A stretch of DNA of 26,762 nucleotides from an uncultured Actinomycetes bacterium (GTDB lineage Bacteria > Actinomycetota > Actinomycetes > Nanopelagicales > Nanopelagicaceae). Below are positions 6,541 to 14,033 of this stretch, in pieces. The notes beneath the pieces were generated by a model that had not been told where the DNA came from, did no database searches, and was given only the letters and a program-made list of their open reading frames with translations. The DNA is taken from assembly GCA_903867285.1 (NCBI GenBank), contig CAIPQX010000013.1, positions 1 to 26,762 of the forward strand, read 5' to 3'. The translations under genes were made by a program, and so were the position numbers. Numbering within the stretch: position 1 is the stretch's first letter; each line of letters opens with the position of its first letter.

Positions 6541-7463
6541 GCTTTTACTCCACGACGAACATTCATGAACCGCGATGCGATAACTGCACACATTGTCATC
6601 GCGGTTCCTGTTAAAAGATAACCACTCACAGTCGTGTGTGCTGCAGGCGCTAGCCAATCGAAGAGAAGTGCCCCGATTAACTGACCACTCACGCTAAAGG
6701 TAATGAAGTTCAGTAGGCCAATATGTTTGAGGGTGTAGGCAGATACCGCGATAAATGTAAGGCCAAAGAGTCCACCAAGATATAACCACGGGCTTGTTGG
6801 AAGGCGACCGATTGTTCCGCCTCGACCTATATTAATCGCTAAGGCAATCAGTAAAAAGAAAGTCCCAATCATGAAATTAAAAAAAGTAGTCGCTAATGGA
6901 CGTTGGGACACGACATTTACCCGAGCGTTCACAGCTTGCTGAAAAGCCACAACAATTCCTGCGATGATTGCCAACAAAATTGGCAGAATTTTAAATTTCG
7001 AATTGCTCAAATCTGGGTAGACGGCGATAGAAACCGAGAGCAGAGTCACCGCGGCGATCAAGATGCGTGCGAAAGTAACTGGCTTCTTACCAGAAGGCGT
7101 CAAACCAATTTTATCTACCAATAACGAAGAGGCAGTCTGTCCTCCAACGAGTGAGATTGTAAATAGCGCAACGCCTATCTCGGGAACCGTAACGCCTTGG
7201 GTACTGAGAAATATTGTTCCCCCCAGGCCACCGAGCATCTCCCACCAGGCTAAGCGCCCGGATTTAACGGCGGCGATGGTGCGAGAAATACCCTCACGCT
7301 CCTTTTTAAAGAGCAGGGCGATCACTATTAGGACGGCCGAACCAACGGTATTTGAAACTAAACCGGCCGCAATTCCGTTGTGAATTTGGAAGGAGAGTTC
7401 ACCATTGAATCGTGATTGCGCTGCGGTGAGCGCACCAACTAAGACAGCTAAGGCTATATACAT
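6537..7463 (-). CDS. DMT-superfamily transporter with tandem DUF606 (YdcZ-like) domains
   Basis: Integral membrane protein of 308 residues with about ten hydrophobic helices. The N-terminal ALAVLVGALTAAQSRFNGEL and the internal repeat around IAGIVVAFQQAVNARVN show the two homologous YdcZ/DUF606 halves; in each, a helix is followed by a Q-x-x-x-N/R-x-x motif. The substrate of this family is not generally known. The ATG overlaps the TAA of the upstream LCP gene in the arrangement TAATG, indicating translational coupling. That pairing with a cell-wall glycopolymer ligase gene may hint at an envelope role but could simply reflect compaction. Its stop overlaps the convergent azoreductase by 4 bp. 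Confidence 0.85.
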   Translation of the reverse strand: MYIALAVLVGALTAAQSRFNGELSFQIHNGIAAGLVSNTVGSAVLIVIALLFKKEREGISRTIAAVKSGRLAWWEMLGGLGGTIFLSTQGVTVPEIGVALFTISLVGGQTASSLLVDKIGLTPSGKKPVTFARILIAAVTLLSVSIAVYPDLSNSKFKILPILLAIIAGIVVAFQQAVNARVNVVSQRPLATTFFNFMIGTFFLLIALAINIGRGGTIGRLPTSPWLYLGGLFGLTFIAVSAYTLKHIGLLNFITFSVSGQLIGALLFDWLAPAAHTTVSGYLLTGTAMTMCAVIASRFMNVRRGVKA

Positions 7464-8614
7464 TAGTTAACGCAAGGAATTCCGGAGCCCGCGACCGCGG
7501 TTCCGTTAGCCAAATGTGCAAAGTTAAATTTTGTAGCTTTAGGTTTCGGAGTCGCTGGGGCACTCACTCCAGGCTTTGGCGAGGTCGTGACTTTAGGAGC
7601 GGGATAAAAGAGATCGTGAACAAATTTTTGTACCGTTGGGATATCGATAATATTCACATCTTGTTTGTTGCGCAGGGCGTAACCCTCGATAGGAAGGGTA
7701 TGAAATGTAATGTGACCGCCGGTTAAAGCCTTGGCCTGCGGCAAGAAGCCAAGGACATCCCAGCCCGCATCAATAACGACATCCTTCTTTGCGACGGTAA
7801 GAAGAGACTGCAATTTTCCAAGATCTCCAAAGATGCCCTGACTGCGGAACTTTGTTATTACTCCCGTGATAAATGCTTGCTGACGGTGGGTGCGATCTAA
7901 GTCTCCGTATGGAAGCCCATGGCGTTGGCGCACAAACTCAAGTGCCTGTACACCCGTGATGGTTTGCAGACCAGCGGGAAATATTGCGCCAGAATATTGC
8001 GCATCATTTACTGCACGATTGAGGCAGACCTGAATTCCGCCGAGAGCATTGGCCAGGTCGTAAAAGCCCACCAAATTGACCTCAGCGAAGTGATCGATCG
8101 GAACGTTGAGGAGTTTAGAAATAGTTGAGATAGTTGCGGTGCGGCCAGCGTCGCGACTCAGCTTTTCGCGCTGCGGATTCTGGACACCTTGTTTGATCAG
8201 CGCGTTCTCGGAGGTGTACTTGGCTAATCCGTAAGCCTCCTTGATCTTCTGCATCCCCCAACCTTCAACCGCAACATAATCATCGCGCGGTATGGAGATG
8301 GCGACCGCGCTCTTACCGTTGGCAGGGATATGTATCAAGATCATGGTGTTGGTGTTGTAGCCACCCACTGATGAGCTGGATCCCACATGCATTAAATCAA
8401 GGAGCTTGCGGGGCAGGTCATTTCCGTTGGCATCGCGCCTGGAATCAAGGCCAAGCAAGAGGATATTGGTATCGCCACCTGTGGATTGTTTGCTGCCTTT
8501 AAGAACGTTGGAGCGCGGGATCGCGCCACCCGCGGTCTTTTCAAAAAAGTTGAAAGAGAAAGCCAGGAAGGTGATTGCGATGGAGATAGTCGCGATTACT
8601 CTCCTAAAGTGCAT
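7463..8614 (-). CDS. LytR-CpsA-Psr (LCP) family cell-wall glycopolymer transferase
   Basis: Membrane-anchored extracytoplasmic enzyme of 383 residues. LCP proteins transfer lipid-linked glycopolymers onto peptidoglycan (arabinogalactan or teichoic-acid-like, depending on lineage). From the chosen ATG at 8614 it begins MHFRR and a single TM helix, then NILLLGLDSR with the conserved Asp-Ser-Arg, NTNTMILIHI, SIPRDDYV with the catalytic-site Arg, a KIKEAY segment, VDHFAEVNLVGF-like LCP core, and RQRHGLPYGDLDRTHRQQ with the pyrophosphate-binding Arg cluster. A Pro/Lys-rich tail follows the domain. A longer reading to 8653 is open, but the 8614 start has a TAGGAT box 7 nt upstream and gives a normal TM anchor. 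It is divergent from a peptidase gene across only 30 bp. Confidence 0.88.
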   Translation of the reverse strand: MHFRRVIATISIAITFLAFSFNFFEKTAGGAIPRSNVLKGSKQSTGGDTNILLLGLDSRRDANGNDLPRKLLDLMHVGSSSSVGGYNTNTMILIHIPANGKSAVAISIPRDDYVAVEGWGMQKIKEAYGLAKYTSENALIKQGVQNPQREKLSRDAGRTATISTISKLLNVPIDHFAEVNLVGFYDLANALGGIQVCLNRAVNDAQYSGAIFPAGLQTITGVQALEFVRQRHGLPYGDLDRTHRQQAFITGVITKFRSQGIFGDLGKLQSLLTVAKKDVVIDAGWDVLGFLPQAKALTGGHITFHTLPIEGYALRNKQDVNIIDIPTVQKFVHDLFYPAPKVTTSPKPGVSAPATPKPKATKFNFAHLANGTAVAGSGIPCVN

Positions 8615-8644
8615 GGCGCGAATCCTACCGACTAGAGTCTCCGC
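8615..8644. promoter_or_regulatory. 30-bp gap with two interlocked leaderless promoters
   Basis: Minus-strand TAGGAT (8627-8622) lies 7 nt before the LCP ATG. Plus-strand TAGAGT (8633-8638) lies 6 nt before the peptidase ATG at 8645. Neither gene has a Shine-Dalgarno. The -35 region of each promoter must fall on the first codons of the opposite gene, so one polymerase footprint covers both promoters. Confidence 0.6.
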
Positions 8645-9388
8645 ATGGATCACGTCGGCGCTCTAGCCCTTGTGGGCTCCGGTGAGTACCTACCCGGAAT
8701 GGCCGAATTAGAGGGTGAATTGCTGAGAAGTGGCATAGAGCGTGGTTTAAAAAATCGATATGTGCAGCTTCCACTGGCGGCGGGGCGAGAGAGTGTTAAT
8801 CGAATTCGCTACTGGGAAGAGTTAGGCGCGGCTCAGGCAGAACGATTGGATTCAGAGCAGATTTTTCTTCCGGTATTCAGCCGCAGCGATGCGATGCGTG
8901 AGGATCTAGCCGCCCACATTGACGGGGCGGGGCTCATCTATATCTCTGGCGGCGACCCTTCTTATCTGGCGACCTCACTCATAAATACGCCCGTCTGGGA
9001 GGCGATTGAGCGCAATTGGCGCAGTGGAAGTTCTCTCGCAGGATGTAGCGCGGGTGCTATGGCGCTCTCTGGAGATATTCCAAATTTTCGCAAACAGAGC
9101 GAGGTGGGGACGCAAGGGCTAAACCTCCTTCCTACGTTGCGCACCATCCCGCACTACAACAAATTCTTCGGCTGGATTCCAGATAGCGCAGCCAAGTTGA
9201 TGGTTCGCGCGCCAGATGGAGTCTCTGTCATTGGAGTCGATGAGATGACCGCAGCGGTTGCGGGGCTTAGCCCTCGCACTAGTTACGAAACCCTCACCTT
9301 TGAAGTACGTGGAGTAGGTGGAGTTCATCTATTAAGAGGTCAAGCGACTCACAAATATGTACATGGTGAATTAGTTCAACTTCATTAA
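8645..9388 (+). CDS. peptidase S51-like / type 1 glutamine amidotransferase-fold protein
   Basis: A 247-residue cytoplasmic protein of the S51 (dipeptidase E/cyanophycinase) superfamily. The nucleophile elbow is LAGCSAGAM with Ser135, preceded by the IYISGGDPSYL strand-loop typical of the fold; His170 in TIPHYNKFF is the likely catalytic His. An N-terminal LALVGSGEYLPGM strand replaces the usual family opening. The length fits cyanophycinase-like single-domain enzymes, but nothing here shows cyanophycin synthesis, so the substrate is unknown. The start ATG has a -10-like box 6 nt upstream and no RBS. The next gene begins 9 bp downstream with its own leaderless-type signal. Confidence 0.85.
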   Translation: MDHVGALALVGSGEYLPGMAELEGELLRSGIERGLKNRYVQLPLAAGRESVNRIRYWEELGAAQAERLDSEQIFLPVFSRSDAMREDLAAHIDGAGLIYISGGDPSYLATSLINTPVWEAIERNWRSGSSLAGCSAGAMALSGDIPNFRKQSEVGTQGLNLLPTLRTIPHYNKFFGWIPDSAAKLMVRAPDGVSVIGVDEMTAAVAGLSPRTSYETLTFEVRGVGGVHLLRGQATHKYVHGELVQLH

Positions 9389-9391
9389 ACT
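9386..9391 (+). promoter_or_regulatory. candidate -10 box for leaderless transcript
   Basis: TAAACT ends 6 nt before the ATG at 9398 within a 9-bp intergenic gap and the preceding gene's last codons. No Shine-Dalgarno precedes the ATG. The same geometry occurs at several other starts in the window. Confidence 0.5.
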
Positions 9392-9397
9392 TAATTC

Positions 9398-9787
9398 ATG
9401 ATCAAGAAAATAAATGCATTCAATACCGGACTCGCAGCAAAGATAACTTCAGGTGTTGCGACCATGTGGTGCGCGTATGCATTTGCCGCGATCGCCTTAA
9501 TCTCTCTTCCCGCTGCGTTAAAAACGGGCAACCTGATCACCATTGTTGCTTGGGTAGCACAAACTTTCTTACAATTAGTTCTCCTCTCCATCATCATGGT
9601 CGGACAAAATGCGGCGTCAGCATCGGTGGAGAAGAAGATCACCGAGACTCATACTGCATCTCTAGGTGAATTTGAATTGGCTAAGGAAGCCCGTTCCTTG
9701 AATCAGCAAGAGATCATCGAATTGAAAAAGATTGCCTCAGATATCCATCGCGTACTCAAAGATATCGAGTCCAAGTCCACCAAATGA
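9398..9787 (+). CDS. small two-helix membrane protein of unknown function
   Basis: A 129-residue protein not assigned to a firm family. Two hydrophobic helices (about 18-40 and 46-68) are separated by a short polar turn. The second ends in a conserved-looking IIMVGQN, followed by a roughly 60-residue Glu/Lys-rich helical tail, probably a coiled coil in the cytoplasm. The layout (two helices, then QN, then a charged helix) recalls DUF1003 and low-affinity iron-permease-like proteins, but I cannot claim homology. Its TGA overlaps the ATG of the MFS exporter (ATGA), so the two are translationally coupled and may work together. Start chosen for the TAAACT box 6 nt upstream. Confidence 0.75.
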   Translation: MIKKINAFNTGLAAKITSGVATMWCAYAFAAIALISLPAALKTGNLITIVAWVAQTFLQLVLLSIIMVGQNAASASVEKKITETHTASLGEFELAKEARSLNQQEIIELKKIASDIHRVLKDIESKSTK

Positions 9788-11013
9788 AGGTTCGCACCAC
9801 TCTTGACCATCGGTATATAAAGAGGTTTTTTCTCGCCCGCTTTATCTCCAATTTTGGAAACGGGATGGGTCCCATCGCGCTCGCTTTTGGAATTTTGCAC
9901 TTGCCCCATGGCAGCGCCAAAGAACTCGGCTTTGTACTTGGCGCGCTAACGGTAGCAATGCTTTGCATGCTCCCCTTTGGTGGGGTAATCGCGGATAAAT
10001 ATGGGCGATTAAAAATGTTGGCTATCGCTGATGTAACGGGTGGTTTAGTCCTCATGGTGCAGGTCTACTTCTTCCATACTGGCCATGTTCCGATTGGCGC
10101 CCTTCTCTTTTCAAATATCGGTTTCGGCTTGATGTGGGGAATATTTTGGCCCGCATTCTCCGGCGCGCTCCCCGCCCTGCTACCAGAAGAGCAGTGGCAA
10201 CAGGGAAATGCGATAAATCAATTCATCCAAAACTTCGCTCTCATTAGCGGAACAGCTGTCGGCGGATACTTGATCAGTGCATTTGGAAGTACCGCCGCAC
10301 TTTTCATAGATGCACTTACTTTTATAGTTTCGGGCTCATTGGTAATCAGCTTTAGACATCTCACTCCTGCGCGCGCTGAAACCGGAACCTCGGTTCGGGT
10401 GGATATGCGTGAGGGTTGGAGAGTCTTCTCTTCGTATCCCTGGATCGTCATCACGGTTGCGGGTTTTTCCTTTGTGGTGATGGTCTGGGCAGGAGCACAA
10501 GATGTCCTTGGCCCCGTCATAGCCCTGAAACACTTTCACGGCGCCAAATCATGGGCAGTGGTGATTACCTGTGAATCCATCGGATATGTAGTCGGCTCGC
10601 TCTTGGCTCTCAGAATAAGAATTAGATATCAGATGCGCTTTCTGACTTTAATCTCCTTGACCCTTACCGCATACCTTGTAGTCCTCTCCAAGCCCGAACC
10701 TTTGGCGGTCATTTGTGTTGGCGCTTTCTTCTGGGGCATCACACTTGACCTCTGGGGAGCGCTCTGGGGCACCGCATTCCAGCGCACCATCCCTCGCGAA
10801 GCCCTCTCTCGCGCTTCCGCCTTCGACGGAATGGGAACAATGCTCTTGCGCCCGGTTGGCCTTGCCATTGCCGGTCCGCTAGCTAGCGTCCTAGGCGTAA
10901 GTCACACTATTCTCATCTTCGCCGGAGTCTCGCTTCTTGTTATCGTGACTCTTCTGGCGATACCCGCGGTCTGGAGCATGGAGTTACCGGAATCTCTCTC
11001 AGAGAATTCATAG
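9784..11013 (+). CDS. MFS exporter (EntS/MFS_3-like)
   Basis: Proton-coupled efflux transporter of 409 residues with about twelve hydrophobic helices. The N-terminal half carries the MFS motif A-type loop GGVIADKYGRLKML between helices 2 and 3, and a proline-rich WPAFSGALPALLPEEQW segment after helix 4, as in the EntS (enterobactin exporter) and macrolide-efflux-like MFS_3 group. The hydrophobic pattern and the central charged loop (RAETGTSVRVDMREGWRVF) fit that family. Substrate cannot be read from sequence. It starts 4 bp inside the end of the small membrane-protein gene. A possible ECF-type promoter for the next gene begins at its stop codon. Confidence 0.88.
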   Translation: MKVRTTLDHRYIKRFFLARFISNFGNGMGPIALAFGILHLPHGSAKELGFVLGALTVAMLCMLPFGGVIADKYGRLKMLAIADVTGGLVLMVQVYFFHTGHVPIGALLFSNIGFGLMWGIFWPAFSGALPALLPEEQWQQGNAINQFIQNFALISGTAVGGYLISAFGSTAALFIDALTFIVSGSLVISFRHLTPARAETGTSVRVDMREGWRVFSSYPWIVITVAGFSFVVMVWAGAQDVLGPVIALKHFHGAKSWAVVITCESIGYVVGSLLALRIRIRYQMRFLTLISLTLTAYLVVLSKPEPLAVICVGAFFWGITLDLWGALWGTAFQRTIPREALSRASAFDGMGTMLLRPVGLAIAGPLASVLGVSHTILIFAGVSLLVIVTLLAIPAVWSMELPESLSENS

Positions 11014-11037
11014 GAACGACTGCGTATTCTTTAGGTT
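11013..11037 (+). promoter_or_regulatory. possible ECF-sigma promoter upstream of the HtrA-like gene
   Basis: GGAAC (11013-11017) and GTT (11035-11037) are separated by 17 nt, similar to extracytoplasmic-stress sigma promoters of actinobacteria (GGAAC ... GTT). The downstream HtrA-like protease is a typical envelope-stress target, which motivates the call; the motif is short enough to arise by chance. Confidence 0.3.
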
Positions 11038-11088
11038 CTAACGGATTAAATAGCGACTAGGTAAATTCATGACGAAAGGGATAATTTG

Positions 11089-12249
11089 ATGGCAATCTTC
11101 CAGAAGATCAATGGCTTGAGCACTATTTCTAAGCTCACCATCGGCTTCATAGCCGGGGCTACCGCAATTGGTGGAGTAGCTACTGCTGCTAATAGTTTGA
11201 CCACATCCAGCGTTATCACCGCATGCGCCGATAACAACACAAACGCCTTGTATGCCAGCACGACCGGAACCTGCACCGGAAATAGGACTGCAGTGAGCGT
11301 TGGTAACGGATCCATAAAAAATATCGTTAATAAAGTTGCGCCATCAGTTGTCACGGTTGATGTTCTTGATAGCAGCGGCACGGGCGATACGGGCTCAGGC
11401 GAAATCATTAAATCAGATGCAACAGGTTCGTATATTGTGACGAATAATCACGTCATTGATGCGCTAACCGTCGCGGGAAATTCTTACACCCTCAATATCG
11501 ATTTAAATAATGGAACCAAGATTCCCGCCACACTTGTTGGGCGCGACATCTCTTATGATCTAGCGGTTTTACATGTGACGACCCCAAACCTTCCCGCCAT
11601 TGCAATCGGTGACTCATCAACAATTTCGATAGGAGATCCGGTTATAGCTTTTGGTTCCCCACTGGGATTAACAGGCACTGTCACTGCCGGAATTGTTTCG
11701 GCTCTTAATCGGCCGGTAACAACTCAGAGCACCAACTCAACGACCCAGTCTTACGTGGACGCAATTCAGACCGATGCCGCGATCAATCCTGGCAATTCCG
11801 GCGGTCCATTGACGGATTCTCAAGGCCGCATGATTGGCATTAATAGTGCGATCGCTTCCAATGCATCAACGGGTAGCACCGCTGGGTCTATCGGGCTTGG
11901 CTTTGCAATTCCAGTAAATGAGGCGCAGCGCACCATCAACGAGATCATCACAAGTCCAACACACACATCAACCAGACCCGTCCTTGGTGTCTACTTTGAT
12001 CAGAACTTCACTGGAGTTGGCGCAAAGGTATCCCAGCTCGTTACCGCGGGAGCAGCAGAGAAGGCAGGCATTCTGGTTGGTTCTATCATCACCAATATTG
12101 GCGGAAGTCGAATCCCAGATGCAGAAACGGCGATTGTTCGGATTCGCTCATATGCACCAGGGAGCACCGTCTCAATTACTGCAACGCTTCCAAGCGGGGT
12201 CAGTAAAGTATTTACCGTTACCTTGGGGTCGGCACCTTCGAATTCTTAA
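11089..12249 (+). CDS. HtrA/DegP-like membrane-anchored serine protease with PDZ domain
   Basis: Extracytoplasmic quality-control protease of 386 residues. An N-terminal hydrophobic helix (about 15-35) anchors it, followed by a segment with two cysteines (ITAC, Cys46; GTC, Cys62), then the trypsin-like domain. The triad is His121 in TNNHVID, Asp157 in SYDLAVL and Ser237 in GNSGGPL, and the oxyanion and specificity loop is intact. A single PDZ domain (about 290-380) with GVYFDQNFTGVGAKVSQL opens the C-terminal third. Start: ATG at 11089 with AAAGGG 8 nt upstream, better than the in-frame TTG one codon earlier. An ECF-sigma-like GGAAC...GTT lies about 50 bp upstream. It is followed 29 bp later by the ABC-F gene. 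Confidence 0.93.
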   Translation: MAIFQKINGLSTISKLTIGFIAGATAIGGVATAANSLTTSSVITACADNNTNALYASTTGTCTGNRTAVSVGNGSIKNIVNKVAPSVVTVDVLDSSGTGDTGSGEIIKSDATGSYIVTNNHVIDALTVAGNSYTLNIDLNNGTKIPATLVGRDISYDLAVLHVTTPNLPAIAIGDSSTISIGDPVIAFGSPLGLTGTVTAGIVSALNRPVTTQSTNSTTQSYVDAIQTDAAINPGNSGGPLTDSQGRMIGINSAIASNASTGSTAGSIGLGFAIPVNEAQRTINEIITSPTHTSTRPVLGVYFDQNFTGVGAKVSQLVTAGAAEKAGILVGSIITNIGGSRIPDAETAIVRIRSYAPGSTVSITATLPSGVSKVFTVTLGSAPSNS

Positions 12250-12278
12250 GGGGTTCAATCCGTGACAGACTATAGGTA

Positions 12279-14033
12279 GTGAATTTACTTAACTTAGAGT
12301 CGGTCTCGAAAGCCTTCGATATCCGCCCACTCTTGGATGGCGTCTCACTCGGCGTCGCACAAGGTGAGCGGATAGGCGTGGTTGGCCGCAACGGTGATGG
12401 CAAGAGCACGCTTCTGAAGATAATGGCGGGCACCTTAGAACCCGATGAAGGACGCGTCGCTAAATCCAATGCGGTTCACATAGGGATACTCAGCCAAGCC
12501 GATAATGCGGCAGCTGGAGCAACAATTCGTGAGGTGGTCCTAGGGGACCTGCCTGTTCACGAGTGGGCGAGCAATAGTCGTATCCGTGAGGTCCTCCAAG
12601 GCCTCTTCGACGGACATAGCGATGACCTACTCGATCGTAAATTCCACTCCCTCTCTGGTGGTGAGCGTCGTCGCGTCAACCTCGCCAAATTACTAGTTTC
12701 CGATCTCGATCTCATCTTGCTCGATGAACCCACAAACCATCTTGATGTTGAAGGTGTGGCTTGGCTTGCATCACATTTAAAGTCGCGCATTGGCCTCTCG
12801 GTCGTAGTTATTACACACGATCGCTGGTTCTTGGATGAGATCTCGGATCAAATATGGGAGGTAGTTGGGGGCAAGGTTCTGGAGTACGAAGGTGGTTACT
12901 CCGCTTTCGTACTGTCTAAGGCCGAACGCTCTCGTCAATCTTCGGTCGAAGATAGCAAGCGCAATATGTTGATTCGTAAAGAGTTGGCCTGGTTGCGTCG
13001 AGGAGCACCTGCGCGAACATCAAAACCTAAGTTTCGTATCGATGCGGCAAATACCTTGATCGCAAATGAACCCCCACCTCGTAATGAGGCTGAACTGCTT
13101 AACTTTGCAGCCAACCGTCTTGGTAACACAGTGTATGAGTTGCATCAAGCCACCATTAAGGCCGGCGACTTAGAATTGCTCGAGAAGATCTATTGGAATA
13201 TTGGACCCGGAGATCGCATCGGAATCGTTGGCGTTAACGGTGCTGGTAAGACAACACTCATGAAGGTACTCAATGGCGAAGGGAAGGTCTTTGCCGGCAA
13301 ACTAGTTACTGGAGTAACTGTCAAAGCCGCTTATTTGTCGCAACATCTTGAGGAGTTAGATCCCACTTGGCGCGTTCTAGAGGCCGTGGAAAAAGTTGCG
13401 AACCGAGTTCAGTTAGGAAACGGCAAAGAACTATCTGCCAGTCAACTATGTGAGCGTTTAGGATTCAATAAAGATCAACAGTGGACTCCTGTCGGAGATT
13501 TATCTGGTGGAGAACGCCGCCGCTTACAACTCACGCGCCTACTCATGGATAGCCCCAATGTATTGCTTCTCGATGAACCGACAAACGACTTTGATGTCGA
13601 AACTCTCACCGCACTAGAAGATCTATTAGATTCTTTCGGCGGCAGCCTCTTGGTTATCTCGCATGATCGCTATTTCTTAGAGCGAGTCTGCGATACCTTC
13701 GTTGGGTTGGTCGGCGATAAGTCACTCCGGGATTTACCACGTGGGATTGATGAATATCTGGAATTGCGTCGCTCTACTTTATCTTCCTCCAATAAAGAGT
13801 CTGGCGCCAAGAAAGAGTCGAGCATTCTGGAACAGAAGGCTCTCAAGAAAGAGATTGCACGTATTGAGAAGCAGATGGAGCGGCGGCTAGCGCGTATTAA
13901 CGAGATCTCTTCCGAGCTTAACTCGGTAACCGCCGACCACAATAAATTGATTGAACTTCATACCGAACAAGAAAATTTGCAGCGAGAATATGAAGAGCTA
14001 GAGACAACCTGGTTAGAGTTGAACGTCTCTTAA
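12279..14033 (+). CDS. ABC-F family ATPase (Uup/EttA-type translation factor)
   Basis: Soluble protein of 584 residues with two ABC domains and no membrane part, the ABC-F architecture; members act on the ribosome E-site to clear stalls or give antibiotic protection. First domain: Walker A GRNGDGKST (36-44), signature LSGGERRR (125-132), Walker B ILLDEPTNHLD (146-156). A charged linker carrying the ribosome-facing P-site-tRNA motif follows (about 215-280). Second domain: GVNGAGKTT (318-326), LSGGERRR (408-415), LLLDEPTNDFD (429-439). A C-terminal coiled coil (about 515-580, rich in Glu/Lys/Arg) matches Uup-type proteins. The start is GTG, just where the first domain begins; no strong RBS is seen. 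It ends inside the convergent galT gene (21-bp overlap). A housekeeping role is more likely than resistance, given the chromosomal context. Confidence 0.93.
   Translation: MNLLNLESVSKAFDIRPLLDGVSLGVAQGERIGVVGRNGDGKSTLLKIMAGTLEPDEGRVAKSNAVHIGILSQADNAAAGATIREVVLGDLPVHEWASNSRIREVLQGLFDGHSDDLLDRKFHSLSGGERRRVNLAKLLVSDLDLILLDEPTNHLDVEGVAWLASHLKSRIGLSVVVITHDRWFLDEISDQIWEVVGGKVLEYEGGYSAFVLSKAERSRQSSVEDSKRNMLIRKELAWLRRGAPARTSKPKFRIDAANTLIANEPPPRNEAELLNFAANRLGNTVYELHQATIKAGDLELLEKIYWNIGPGDRIGIVGVNGAGKTTLMKVLNGEGKVFAGKLVTGVTVKAAYLSQHLEELDPTWRVLEAVEKVANRVQLGNGKELSASQLCERLGFNKDQQWTPVGDLSGGERRRLQLTRLLMDSPNVLLLDEPTNDFDVETLTALEDLLDSFGGSLLVISHDRYFLERVCDTFVGLVGDKSLRDLPRGIDEYLELRRSTLSSSNKESGAKKESSILEQKALKKEIARIEKQMERRLARINEISSELNSVTADHNKLIELHTEQENLQREYEELETTWLELNVS

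Noticed and set aside
8615..8653. Longer LCP start at 8653
   Set aside because: It would overlap the peptidase ATG and add 13 residues before the TM anchor; the ATG at 8614 has a promoter box 7 nt upstream.
8645..9388. Calling the S51-like protein a cyanophycinase
   Set aside because: The nucleophile elbow fits the superfamily, but no cyanophycin synthetase or substrate evidence is present.
11031..11049. DtxR/IdeR-like box TTAGGTT..CTAAC before the HtrA gene
   Set aside because: The second half is out of register by three bases and lacks symmetry; it is not a convincing iron box.
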